DNA of 64,000 bases from Caballeronia sp. SBC1 (GCF_011493005.1 NZ_CP049159.1:186001-250000); one strand, 5' to 3'. Shown: positions 9,589-17,672, counted from the stretch's first letter. Translations and numbers: made by a program. The notes: generated by a model not told the origin, from the sequence alone.

Positions 9589-12168
9589 TCAAACGGTCTC
9601 GACGACCACGGGAACGGGGAACTGTTTCGCTTGCCGCTCGGAAGGCGTGGCGGGACGGATCTGGCCGCGCTCCTCGACAAAGGTCACGTTCTCGTCGACC
9701 TTGTCGCTGTTGACGAAATGGCGGAAGCGCTTGCGGGTCTCGGGATCGGTCACGGCTTTCTTCCACTCGCACTCGTAGGTACTGACCACGTGCTGCATCT
9801 CCACTTCCAACTCCGCGGCGAGTCCCAGCTTGTCGTGCACCACGACGTCGATCAGATATTCGAGGCCGCCCTCGAGATTGTCGCGCCAGACGCTCGTGCG
9901 CTGCAGACGGTCGGCCGTGCGTACATAGAACATCAGAAAGCGGTCGATGTAGCGCACCAGCGTCTCGCGATCAAGATCCGCTGCGAGCATTTCGGCGTGG
10001 CGCGGCTTCATCCCGCCGTTGCCGCACACATAAAGATTCCAGCCCTTTTCGGTGGCGATGATGCCGACGTCCTTGCCTTGGGCTTCAGCGCATTCGCGGG
10101 TGCAGCCTGACACGCCGAACTTGAGCTTGTGCGGCGAACGCAGGCCCTTGTAGCGGTTTTCCAGGACCACGGCGAGCCCAACCGAGTCACCGACGCCGTA
10201 GCGGCACCACGTCGAGCCTACACACGACTTCACGGTGCGCAGCGATTTGCCGTACGCATGACCCGATTCGAAGCCGGCCGCGATCAGTTCTTCCCAGATC
10301 AGCGGCAACTGATCCACCCGCGCGCCGAACAGGTCGACGCGCTGGCCGCCGGTGATCTTTGTATAGAGCCCGTATTTCTTCGCCACCTGGCCGACTGCGA
10401 TGAGGCCTTCGGGCGTGACCTCGCCGCCGGGCATGCGTGGCACGACCGAGTAGGTGCCGTCGCGCTGGATGTTGGCGAGGTAGTAGTCGTTCGAGTCCTG
10501 CAAGCCTGCATGTTCCTTCTTCAGCACGAACTCGTTCCAGCACGAAGCGAGAATCCCGGCGACGGCGGGCTTGCAGACGTCGCAGCCCAGGCCGTGCCCA
10601 TGCTTTTCCAGAAGCGCGCTAAAGGCCTTGATACGCTCGACGCGCACAATGTGATACAGCTCCTGGCGCGAGTACGGAAAGTGCTCGCACAGGTGGTTGT
10701 TGACCGCGAGCCCCTGCTTCTTCATCTCGGCCTTCATCACCTGCGTGACGAGCGGCACGCAGCCGCCGCACGAAGTGCCGGCGCACGTCGCGCTCTTCAC
10801 TGCACCGATACTGGTCGCGCCCGTACATACCGCTGCGCAGATTTCGCCTTTGGAGACGTTGTTGCATGAGCAGATCTGCGCGGTCTCGGGCAGCGCATCG
10901 ACCCCGAGCCCCGGCTTGGCCTTGCCGTCGCTTTGCGGCAGGATCAGGAATTCAGGCGCGTCGGGCAACTCGATGCGGTTGAGCATCATCTGCAGCAGCG
11001 TGCCGTATTCGGCCGCGTCGCCCACCATCACGGCGCCGAGCAGTTGCTTGCCGCACTCCGACACCACCAGCTTCTTGTAGACCTGTTTGCGCTCGTCACT
11101 GAACTGGTATGTGCGGCTGCCCGGCGTCTTGCCGTGCGCATCACCGATGCTCGCGACATCCACGCCCATCAGCTTGAGCTTGGTGCTCATGTCCGCACCG
11201 CCAAAACCGGCCTGATCGCCCAGCAAGTGCTTCGCTGTGACGCGGGCCATCTCATAGCCAGGCGCGACGAGCCCATACACCATGCCGTTCCAGGCCGCGC
11301 ATTCGCCGATTGCGTAGATGTCGGAGTCGCTCGTGCGGCAGGTATCGTCGATCGCGATGCCGCCGCGCGGACCCAGTTCGAGGCCGCAGGTGCGCGCGAT
11401 CTCATCGCGTGGACGAATGCCCGCGGAGAACACGATCATGTCGGTGTCGAGGTGCGTGCCGTCGGCGAACTGCATGCGGTGCGTGCCCGACTCGCCGTCG
11501 ACAATCTCGAGCGTCTGCTTGCTGGTGTGGACCTGCACACCCAGTTCCTCGATCTTGCCGCGCAGCACCCGTGCGCCGCCATCGTCGACCTGCACCGCCA
11601 TCAGGCGCGGCGCAAACTCGACGACGTGCGCCGTGAGTCCCATGTCGTGCAGCGCCTTCGCGCATTCGAGCCCAAGCAAGCCGCCGCCCACCACCACGCC
11701 CGTCTTGGCCCGCACACCGCAAGCCTGCATCGCTTCGAGATCTTCGATGGTACGGTAGACGAAGCAGTCCTTACGGTCGTTGCCCGTGATGGGCGGCACG
11801 AATGGCGAGGAGCCGGTGGCGAGTACCAGTTTGTCGTAGGAAAGCGTCTCGCCGCTTGAGATCCTCACGGTGCGAGCCGCGCGGTCGATCGACACGGCCT
11901 TCGCGTTGAGCTTGAGCAGCACGTTCTCGCGCTCGAAGAAGCCGGGCTTGACGAGCGACAGATCCTGCGCAGACTTGCCCGCGAAGAATTCGGACAGGTG
12001 CACGCGGTCATACGCGGGTCGGGGCTCCTCGCACAGCACAGTAACGTGCAGCGTCGACCTCGCGTCGTCGACAAGGCATTCAAGAAGCTTGTGACCCACC
12101 ATCCCGTGGCCAATGACGACAACGTTCACGAGAGGGGTTTCATTCATTTCCAACGCGGTTCGCGACAT
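9589..12168 (-). CDS. nirB: Nitrite reductase (NADH) large subunit
   Basis: This enzyme reduces nitrite to ammonium in the cytoplasm using NADH, FAD, FeS and siroheme. Domains in order: FAD/NAD-binding half (VVIGHGMVG, then VVVGGGLLGLE, then IYAIGECAAWN); a BFD-type [2Fe-2S] domain (CSCNNVSKGEIC and CAGTSCGGC); and a siroheme/[4Fe-4S] half with C-x5-C in CVGSTWC and C-x3-C in GCTREC. The start at 12168 (MSRTALEMNE) has GGACG a few bases upstream; 12147 is an alternative. The frame extends to 12309 but that part would overlap the leader and terminator. First gene of the assimilation operon. cobA, which serves siroheme synthesis, diverges from it. Confidence 0.95.
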   Translation of the reverse strand: MSRTALEMNETPLVNVVVIGHGMVGHKLLECLVDDARSTLHVTVLCEEPRPAYDRVHLSEFFAGKSAQDLSLVKPGFFERENVLLKLNAKAVSIDRAARTVRISSGETLSYDKLVLATGSSPFVPPITGNDRKDCFVYRTIEDLEAMQACGVRAKTGVVVGGGLLGLECAKALHDMGLTAHVVEFAPRLMAVQVDDGGARVLRGKIEELGVQVHTSKQTLEIVDGESGTHRMQFADGTHLDTDMIVFSAGIRPRDEIARTCGLELGPRGGIAIDDTCRTSDSDIYAIGECAAWNGMVYGLVAPGYEMARVTAKHLLGDQAGFGGADMSTKLKLMGVDVASIGDAHGKTPGSRTYQFSDERKQVYKKLVVSECGKQLLGAVMVGDAAEYGTLLQMMLNRIELPDAPEFLILPQSDGKAKPGLGVDALPETAQICSCNNVSKGEICAAVCTGATSIGAVKSATCAGTSCGGCVPLVTQVMKAEMKKQGLAVNNHLCEHFPYSRQELYHIVRVERIKAFSALLEKHGHGLGCDVCKPAVAGILASCWNEFVLKKEHAGLQDSNDYYLANIQRDGTYSVVPRMPGGEVTPEGLIAVGQVAKKYGLYTKITGGQRVDLFGARVDQLPLIWEELIAAGFESGHAYGKSLRTVKSCVGSTWCRYGVGDSVGLAVVLENRYKGLRSPHKLKFGVSGCTRECAEAQGKDVGIIATEKGWNLYVCGNGGMKPRHAEMLAADLDRETLVRYIDRFLMFYVRTADRLQRTSVWRDNLEGGLEYLIDVVVHDKLGLAAELEVEMQHVVSTYECEWKKAVTDPETRKRFRHFVNSDKVDENVTFVEERGQIRPATPSERQAKQFPVPVVVETV

Positions 12169-12182
12169 GATTTTCGTCCGGC

Positions 12183-12236
12183 AAATAAAAAACGTCCCGC
12201 GGATCCAGTCGTCAAGCGACTGAATTCGGGGGACGT
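12183..12236 (-). terminator. Intrinsic terminator inside the nirB leader
   Basis: On the minus strand ACGTCCC (12230-12236) pairs with GGGACGT (12192-12198), enclosing a second small hairpin CAGTCG/CGACTG, and is followed at once by a run of six T then ATTT. It ends only about 15 bases before the nirB start codon, where a simple terminator would block the operon. It therefore reads as a conditional attenuator. Confidence 0.85.
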
Positions 12237-12308
12237 CATTGTCCAAAAGCCCGTTAGCTAAAGAGGTGACTTTTGCTGCATGCTGGCCGGACCGTCGTTG
12301 GTCTGCCA
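12183..12308 (-). promoter_or_regulatory. Nitrate-responsive antitermination leader of nirB (ANTAR target type)
   Basis: Two short hairpins with six-base loops precede the terminator. P1 is GACC-AACGAC-GGTC (12290-12303), P2 is GGAC-AATGAC-GTCC (12231-12244). Both loops have A at position 1 and G at position 4, the known ANTAR-protein recognition pattern. The 3' arm of P2 is the 5' arm of the terminator, so holding P2 folded would prevent termination. NasR of Klebsiella and NasT proteins work this way. No ANTAR protein is encoded in the window; the regulator is inferred. Confidence 0.85.
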
Positions 12309-12318
12309 CGCATAATTA

Positions 12319-12334
12319 TGCAAAGGGCGTGCCA
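12319..12334 (-). promoter_or_regulatory. Sigma-54 promoter of the nirB operon
   Basis: The minus strand reads TGGCAC-GCCCT-TTGCA, a perfect -24/-12 element. The predicted transcription start is near 12308, five bases before the P1 hairpin, which fits the leader exactly. Confidence 0.88.
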
Positions 12335-12363
12335 TGCGGCTCAGCGGCCCTAACCACGGGCGT

Positions 12364-12380
12364 TGCACGATATTGGCGCA
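12364..12380. promoter_or_regulatory. NtrC-like site 1 upstream of nirB
   Basis: TGCACGATATTGGCGCA fits the NtrC pattern GCAC-N7-GTGC with one mismatch (GCGC). It lies about 30 bp beyond the sigma-54 promoter. Confidence 0.6.
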
Positions 12381-12419
12381 CGTTAGGACGCTGCAGGACG
12401 ATGCATTTTGATGCGGCCG

Positions 12420-12436
12420 GGCACAAGGGCGGTGCA
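12420..12436. promoter_or_regulatory. NtrC-like site 2 upstream of nirB
   Basis: GCAC-AAGGGCG-GTGC matches the NtrC dyad core perfectly. It is centred two helical turns (21 bp) from site 3. Confidence 0.65.
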
Positions 12437-12440
12437 GTGC

Positions 12441-12457
12441 AGCACATGATCCGTGCA
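12441..12457. promoter_or_regulatory. NtrC-like site 3 upstream of nirB
   Basis: GCAC-ATGATCC-GTGC matches the NtrC dyad core perfectly. The pair with site 2 resembles an NtrC enhancer. Confidence 0.65.
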
Positions 12458-12856
12458 ACATGTCCAATGAAGGTGGCTGGTTTTGGCCGTGATCCTGAGC
12501 AAACCTTAGTGAGCGGCCTGGAGTCTTCTTGCATGAGGCGTCGCGGGTCGTTGTGGCGACTTCCTCGCAAGTGCGCGGTCTGGTGGAGACCGCCGCGCCC
12601 TGCGCGCGTTCGTGCCGTCGTGTCGAGTCATTGCATTACGTCCTGGTCAGACGCAATCTGGCGTGGATATTGCCTCCGTCTGCATGCGCGGCAACGATGC
12701 CGGCGCACAGAAGCAAGCTGCATGTGGCGCGTGATTCGCCCACGCGCAGCACAAGCAGACAAGTTCAGGACAACGGCGTCCCCTCGTTCAACGCGACGAG
12801 CGGACGCCTTTTTCATTGGGCGGTGCGCTCGTCTAACAAGCCGCATCAGGACGTAT
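12458..12856. other. Non-coding upstream region of cobA
   Basis: About 400 bp between the NtrC-like sites and cobA. An open frame continues upstream of cobA to 12239 but crosses the nirB control region and has no protein-like sequence before the ATG at 12857. No other gene is seen. Confidence 0.4.
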
Positions 12857-13681
12857 ATGGACATCACCACAGCCACGGGCAAGGTCACTTTACTTAGCGC
12901 GGGTCCGGGCGACCTCGATTTGCTCACGATCCGGGCAGCGAAGCTGCTGGCAACCGCCGATGTGGTGCTGCTCGACGATCTCGTCAATCCCGAGATCGTT
13001 TCGCTGGCACCGCAGGCACGCGTCATCAAGGTCGGCAAGCGCGGCGGATGCAAGTCGACCCCGCAGGCGTTCATTCAGCGCCTGATGTTGCGCTACGCGC
13101 GCGCGGGCCGTCACGTGGTGCGTGTGAAAGGCGGAGACGCCCTGCTGTTTGGACGCGCTGGCGAAGAGCTGGCGGAATTGCGGCGCGCACAGATTCCGTA
13201 CGAAATCGTCAATGGAATTTCGTCTGGGTTTGCCGCGGCGGCAGGCCTCGGTATTTCGCTGACGCATCGCGATCACTGTCAGGGTGTGACGTTCATCACC
13301 GCGCATCTGCGCGACGGCAGCGAACCCGACTGGGCCGTGCTTGCCGCCGCCGGCACGACGCTCGCAATTTATATGGGCATGAGCCGCATCGAGAGCCTGT
13401 GTGCTTCACTCATGTCGACCCTGCCGGGCAGCACGCCCGCTGCGGTGGTTCAATCGGCGGGCGGCACCGCCGAGCGGCGCGCGCTCGCGACACTCGACTC
13501 TCTTGCCGCGAGCGCGCGTGCCGCCGGTCTTGGCAGCCCGGCCGTTATCCTTGTTGGCAACGCGATCGGCGCGGCGATGGCGTGCACTCTACACGAGTCA
13601 AGCGCGGGCCAGATCGATGCATTGCCGCTCTCTTCCCATGCGCGGTGCGGCGCGCACGATGCGGCTTTGCGCAGCGCCTGA
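12857..13681 (+). CDS. cobA: Uroporphyrinogen-III C-methyltransferase
   Basis: A 274-residue SAM-dependent enzyme that methylates uroporphyrinogen III to precorrin-2, the first step toward siroheme, the cofactor of NirB. Family motifs are GPGDLDLLTIRAAKLL near the N terminus, VVRVKGGDALLFGRAGEE near residue 90, NGISSGFAAAAGLGI, and GTTLAIYMGM. It lacks the oxidase/ferrochelatase part of CysG, so siroheme must be finished by another enzyme. The ATG at 12857 follows AGGA by a few bases; the longer frame is not coding. The gene diverges from the nirB operon across about 690 bp. Residues after about 245 are poorly conserved, as usual. Confidence 0.9.
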   Translation: MDITTATGKVTLLSAGPGDLDLLTIRAAKLLATADVVLLDDLVNPEIVSLAPQARVIKVGKRGGCKSTPQAFIQRLMLRYARAGRHVVRVKGGDALLFGRAGEELAELRRAQIPYEIVNGISSGFAAAAGLGISLTHRDHCQGVTFITAHLRDGSEPDWAVLAAAGTTLAIYMGMSRIESLCASLMSTLPGSTPAAVVQSAGGTAERRALATLDSLAASARAAGLGSPAVILVGNAIGAAMACTLHESSAGQIDALPLSSHARCGAHDAALRSA

Positions 13682-13875
13682 TCTAAACGCTAAAAGCACC
13701 AAACGTTAGACGGCTTTGGCCCGCGTCGTCTGACGCGCGCCATTGTTCATTCAACCTGTGCGGTCCTTCTTGCAAATGCAGGTGCAGAGGATTCCGACCA
13801 AGCCTGTTCGAAGTGCGCGCTGAATGCACGCGCCGGCCTGAAACCAGCGCGCACGACCACACACCTCCCTCCAGA
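13682..13875. other. Convergent intergenic region cobA / nitrate transporter
   Basis: Less than 200 bp between converging genes. I saw no hairpin with a T-run on either strand. Confidence 0.3.
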
Positions 13876-15276
13876 TCACGCACCGCTATCAGCGCGCGCC
13901 CCCGCAGCCTGAATCGGGTTCGCAACGACCAGGCTCTCTGCAGGCAACGCCCACGTGAGCCAGCGTGCGCGATGCAAGGCGACCAGCGCGAAGGCAAGCG
14001 CCGAGATGACGCCAAAGGTCGCAAAACCCATCTGATAGCTGCCGGTGCTTTCCTTGGCCATCCCCATGACGACTGGCAGATAGAATCCCCCGATCCCGCC
14101 TGCTGCGCCGATGATGCCGGACATCAACCCGGTCTTACCCTTCCAGCGTTGCGGCACCAGTTGGAACGTCGCACCATTGCCGAGCCCGAAACACAGGTAG
14201 GTGACCACCAGCAGCACAATCCCGGCCGGCAGCGGTGGCATCCACGCGGCGAACGTAAAGTCGCACGCAGAGATTCCGGCGAGCAGCAGGACAAGCGCGC
14301 GCACACCCGAAATCCGGTCCGCGATTAGACCGCCGATCGGGCGCACGAGCGCACCAGTGAAAGCGAGCAGCGACATGAACAGACCCGCCTCCAGCTTCGG
14401 CAATTGATACAGCGACACCAGCAGCGTGGTCACGTAGGACGACATGCCGACGAAGCCGCCAAACGTGATGCTATAGACCAGCATCACCACCCACGTATCC
14501 CCTTCTACCAGCACGCTGCGGTAATGCTTCGGCAATACCCCGATGGCCAGTAGCGCACCCAGCACCGGCAGCAGCAACACGCCCGTTTTGCCCGCGCCGA
14601 AGACACCCGCGTGTACAGCCAGCACGAGCGCGATCAGTCCGGCGAGCGTAATGCAGAAACTGCCGAACGCGCGCGACGCGCTACCCGACTTGGGTCCCAG
14701 ATCCTTCGCCCAAACGAATAGCGCTGACGCTGCCAATGCCAACAACGGCAACGCAGCGCCCGTCGCTTTCGCCCAGCCGAAATGCTCTGCGAGGTCCGGG
14801 AACATGAATCCGTCGAGCACCGCGCCGATGTTGCCCGCGGCGGCGAGCCCGAGCACGAGGCCCTGCACCTTGGGTGGATAGTTGCTTCCGGCCATCGGCA
14901 GCGCGACGGCGAAGCTTGCACCACCGACGCCGAGAAACACGCCGAGCACGAGCAGCAACGTATAGGACGGAGCAGACGGCGACAGCAGCAGGATGACAGA
15001 AGGCAAAGCCGACAGCGCGATACCCATCAACGCAATGCGCCGGCCGTTGTGGGCCTGATACAGGTTGCCGAGCGTCACTCGCAGGATGGCCGCGCCAAGC
15101 ACCGGAACCGCAACCAGGAAGCCCAGTTCGGCGGGAGACATCGCTATATCTTTGTGGATGAACGGCGCGAGTGGCCCGAACATCACCCACACGGTGAAAC
15201 CGGTATCGAAGTAGAGGAAACACGCAAGCAACGCGCGCCAGTTACCGCTCGATAGCGAATTCAGCAGGTTTTTCAT
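13876..15276 (-). CDS. Nitrate/nitrite MFS transporter (assimilatory NarK/NrtP type)
   Basis: A 466-residue inner-membrane transporter with about 12 hydrophobic segments. It carries the nitrate-porter signatures GVGGASFAVALPMAG, YPPKVQGLVLGLAAAGN and GFVGMSSYVTTLL. It should import nitrate for NasA. It starts 24 bp after the PilJ-domain gene, so the two share one transcript and the sigma-54/antitermination control found upstream of that gene. It is clearly distinct from the respiratory NarK at 32249-33484. The last 20 residues (AGARADSGA) are low-complexity tail. Confidence 0.9.
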   Translation of the reverse strand: MKNLLNSLSSGNWRALLACFLYFDTGFTVWVMFGPLAPFIHKDIAMSPAELGFLVAVPVLGAAILRVTLGNLYQAHNGRRIALMGIALSALPSVILLLSPSAPSYTLLLVLGVFLGVGGASFAVALPMAGSNYPPKVQGLVLGLAAAGNIGAVLDGFMFPDLAEHFGWAKATGAALPLLALAASALFVWAKDLGPKSGSASRAFGSFCITLAGLIALVLAVHAGVFGAGKTGVLLLPVLGALLAIGVLPKHYRSVLVEGDTWVVMLVYSITFGGFVGMSSYVTTLLVSLYQLPKLEAGLFMSLLAFTGALVRPIGGLIADRISGVRALVLLLAGISACDFTFAAWMPPLPAGIVLLVVTYLCFGLGNGATFQLVPQRWKGKTGLMSGIIGAAGGIGGFYLPVVMGMAKESTGSYQMGFATFGVISALAFALVALHRARWLTWALPAESLVVANPIQAAGARADSGA

Positions 15277-15299
15277 GGGTCTCTCTCTGGGGGCGAAGG

Positions 15300-16025
15300 C
15301 TATTGAAAAGCGCGATCAGCACGGATGTGCTGATCTTGCGGACGAACGCTGCTTCGAGGCGACGCCTCGTCGGCGCTATGCGTGTTGACGACGCTATGGA
15401 TCAACTGGTCCATCTCCTTGATGATGTCGGCGAGTACCGTGGTGATCACCGCGAATTCCCGGCCGAATTGCCCCGCACGCGCGGCGGCGATGCGCGCATT
15501 GAGGGCCACGATATTGGACTGCGTGGAGATGTTTCCGAGCCGCTCTGCGATGTCGCTCTGACGCTTGAGCGAAGCGGTCTCGACGCTGCGCATCTTCTGT
15601 TGATAGGCGAGCGTTATTTCCTGCAGGAGTTCGAGCAGCGGCGTCGCTTGAACAACGAGTGCATCAGTCTTCTCGCGACCGTCGGTCGTGCCCGACTCGA
15701 GACACGACACAGCGTGATGCGCTTGCGCGATAAATCGCTGGATCCTTTCGTCTGCGCCTTGAGTGCCGAAATAGAGCTGATGCAGGGCTTCCGAAAATAC
15801 GCCCGTCAACGGACCATCGCCGCTTACGAGGTCGGCGTGCGTTTGCGCAAACGTGGTCAGGCAGTCCTTGACCACTGTCAGTGCGGCGCCATCGCCGTGT
15901 GATGCGAGCAGCACATGCAGAACGATGCGCTGCGAGAGCATCCGCTGCCTTCCTGACAGATTGATGAGCTGTCCGATGGTCCGCGCTGAGATTTCTTCGC
16001 GGCTTGATTTTGTCCACTGCTTCAT
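15300..16025 (-). CDS. Soluble PilJ-domain (NarX-like sensor) protein with truncated chemoreceptor tail
   Basis: A 241-residue protein with no membrane segment. Residues 10-120 match the PilJ/NarX sensor family; INLSGRQRMLSQRI resembles the nitrate-binding P-box of NarX. About residues 160-215 resemble the signalling helix of chemoreceptors (NISTQSNIVALNARIAAARAGQFGREFAV) but the downstream half is missing. In McpN and NarX such domains bind nitrate. Here it probably senses cytoplasmic nitrate for uptake control or relays to chemotaxis; the role is inferred. The start at 16025 (MKQWTKSS) places it after the leader. The frame to 16157 would overlap the terminator. First gene of a two-gene operon with the nitrate transporter. 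Confidence 0.75.
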   Translation of the reverse strand: MKQWTKSSREEISARTIGQLINLSGRQRMLSQRIVLHVLLASHGDGAALTVVKDCLTTFAQTHADLVSGDGPLTGVFSEALHQLYFGTQGADERIQRFIAQAHHAVSCLESGTTDGREKTDALVVQATPLLELLQEITLAYQQKMRSVETASLKRQSDIAERLGNISTQSNIVALNARIAAARAGQFGREFAVITTVLADIIKEMDQLIHSVVNTHSADEASPRSSVRPQDQHIRADRAFQ

Positions 16026-16108
16026 GAGTGAGGCCGATATTCCGAGACCGTTGACCCGATCACAAAGCGTGAACCAGGACGAGACTCGTGATGGTTGATC
16101 GAGCGCAC

Positions 16109-16175
16109 AAAAAAAAGCGTCCCGAGCAGCAACCGCGCCCCGATTGCTCGGTCGCACAGTTGACGCTCGGGACGC
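16109..16175 (-). terminator. Intrinsic terminator in the leader of the PilJ-transporter operon
   Basis: On the minus strand GCGTCCCGAGC (16165-16175) pairs with GCTCGGGACGC (16117-16127) and is followed by eight T (16109-16116). It stands between the sigma-54 promoter and the first gene, so it must be conditional. Confidence 0.88.
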
Positions 16176-16248
16176 CGTTGTCCCTGGTGGCCGCTCTACA
16201 TGAGCGGCCGGAGAAGATTCGATACGCTGAGGCCTCCGTTGGCCCCGG
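16109..16248 (-). promoter_or_regulatory. Second ANTAR-type antitermination leader, PilJ-transporter operon
   Basis: P1 is GGCC-AACGGA-GGCC (16231-16244). P2 is GGGAC-AACGGC-GTCCC (16169-16184). Both have six-base loops with A1 and G4. The 3' arm of P2 is the start of the terminator stem. The arrangement copies the nirB leader, including P1 lying about four bases after the predicted transcript start. The leader is about 220 bases to the start codon. Confidence 0.87.
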
Positions 16249-16258
16249 TCCGAATCAA

Positions 16259-16274
16259 TGCAATAGCCGTGCCA
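16259..16274 (-). promoter_or_regulatory. Sigma-54 promoter of the PilJ-transporter operon
   Basis: The minus strand reads TGGCAC-GGCTA-TTGCA, a perfect -24/-12 element. Predicted start near 16248. Confidence 0.88.
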
Positions 16275-16494
16275 AAATCCGCGTGGCGCGGATCATCCGT
16301 ACTCTCATCGGCACGTTCCAACGTTGCGCCAATCGGCTATTGGTAAGCCCAGCGGGGCTCGGCAATTCAATGATGTATCACCCGATCGTCGAATTTAATG
16401 AAAATCGGCAGGTTCATCGCACTGCACGTGATAGTTTGTCGCTCACTGCGAAACACGGATTTGCGACCTGAGTTGGTGCGATGCGATGATGCAC

Positions 16495-16511
16495 CGCACT
16501 ATGACTGTGCG
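16495..16511. promoter_or_regulatory. NtrC-like dyad upstream of the PilJ-transporter operon
   Basis: GCAC-TATGACT-GTGC matches the NtrC core. It lies about 220 bp upstream of the sigma-54 promoter, plausible for an enhancer. Confidence 0.5.
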
Positions 16512-16713
16512 CCACGTGGACCCAGGCTGCAACGTCACAGTCAGCCGGTGGACCATCGAGCAGCGTGACGACGTGCAGTCGCACACCACTAGCGCATCGC
16601 GCTCCAGTCACGGCCCATCATCCGGACCGATAGCGCTGTCGGCAGTGAACGCGACGCCTGAGGTTCGCCTCATGTTCTTGGCTCGGGGGGATGCATCGAC
16701 CTAGTCGGCACAC

Positions 16714-16737
16714 AAAAAAAAGCACCCCGAGGGTGCC
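16714..16737 (-). terminator. Strong intrinsic terminator without a cognate gene
   Basis: On the minus strand GGCACCC-TCG-GGGTGC is followed by eight T. No open frame ends just upstream of it on that strand. The AT-rich stretch before it (CAACAACAATAATAAGG) and the six-base dyad ACCACT-N2-AGTGGT at 16818-16831 suggest a small RNA or leader transcript, but no promoter is certain. Confidence 0.7.
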
Positions 16738-17056
16738 TTAAATGAACCTTATTATTGTTGTTGGTCTCTCTCGCACGGATCCCAAATGCCGAAGGCGCCT
16801 CAGTAAGTGAATTGAAACCACTACAGTGGTGACTTGGAGATGCTCCGATACGTGAGGGTACTAACGGCACGAATCGGTCAAACTTGAGGGATTTGGGAAA
16901 TCTACTAATCGCAACGAAATAGGCAAAAATCGAAATTAACCCCTCCCATCCGTGAGTAGTGCGAGAAACATGAAGGGCGAACCCTCACATACCGGCGATA
17001 TTAATGTGTCTGGACAAAGCAGTCCTGATCATCGATCAATGGAGCCAACAATCTCT
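16738..17056. other. Non-coding region upstream of the lone terminator
   Basis: Relatively AT-rich for the window, without a supported open frame. If the terminator at 16714 ends a small RNA, its 5' end would be here. Confidence 0.4.
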
Positions 17057-17491
17057 TCAGGCCACCTCGAAGAGAACCCCGCACGACACGCGGTCCAGCA
17101 GCAAGGCATGGTTTTCCCCGGTCCACCAGCGCGCAAAAAAACCTTCCGGATGATGCCCGATGACAATCAAGTCGATCTTCAAAGAATTGGCGAGGCGCGG
17201 AATCTGATCGACGGGATTGCCCGTCGCAAAATGGCCCGTTGCAATGACGTCCCACTCGCGGAGCTTGTCCACGCCCTCCTGGAGAATCTCACGGGCAGCC
17301 TGTTCGTCGAGGTCGAAGTCGACCGCGGACAAGACATCAAACCCGCGTGACCAATACGAGCAGTCGAGAATCGAAAGCAGGTGGGTCTCGGCGTGCAGTT
17401 GCTTCGCAAGCATTGCGCCGTAGCGTAACGCAGTCCTGCCCTCCGGCGATGCGTCGTAACACAGCAGAATCCGATTGAACGGGGACATCAT
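17057..17491 (-). CDS. Universal stress protein, UspA family
   Basis: A 144-residue single-domain Usp. It opens with FNRILLCYDASPEGRTALRYGAMLAK, the usual first strand and helix, and ends with DLIVIGHHPEGFFARWWTGENHALLLDRVSCGVLFEV, close to the ATP-binding G-x2-G-x9-G-(S/T) loop although the pattern is modified. Usp proteins of this kind accumulate under respiratory or energy stress. It is transcribed alone, away from the nitronate monooxygenase. A second ATG one codon on is possible. Confidence 0.88.
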   Translation of the reverse strand: MMSPFNRILLCYDASPEGRTALRYGAMLAKQLHAETHLLSILDCSYWSRGFDVLSAVDFDLDEQAAREILQEGVDKLREWDVIATGHFATGNPVDQIPRLANSLKIDLIVIGHHPEGFFARWWTGENHALLLDRVSCGVLFEVA

Positions 17492-17596
17492 CGTTTCCTT
17501 TACGGAAGCGCCGGCAGGTATCCAGCCAAAGCTTGCCCGTCTCGACGGCGATGTTGATCAGCCCCGGCCGGGCGTCCAGCGTGGTTCCGTGTGACT

Positions 17597-17672
17597 CTCC
17601 GGAAGCTCTCCTCCGGAAGCTCTCCTCCGGAAGCTCTCCTCCGGAAGCTCTCCTCCGGAAGCTCTCCTCCGG
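17597..17672. repeat. 14-bp tandem repeat, about 5.4 copies
   Basis: The unit CTCCGGAAGCTCTC is repeated five times exactly (17597-17666) and then partly. The repeat contains TCCGGA, a palindrome. No spacers, so it is not a CRISPR. Confidence 0.95.

Noticed and set aside
12239..12856. Upstream extension of cobA to 12239
   Set aside because: It would cross the nirB promoter and enhancer sites and adds no family-like sequence; the ATG at 12857 has a ribosome site and the family N terminus.
17597..17672. CRISPR-like array
   Set aside because: Units are 14 bp and contiguous with no spacers.
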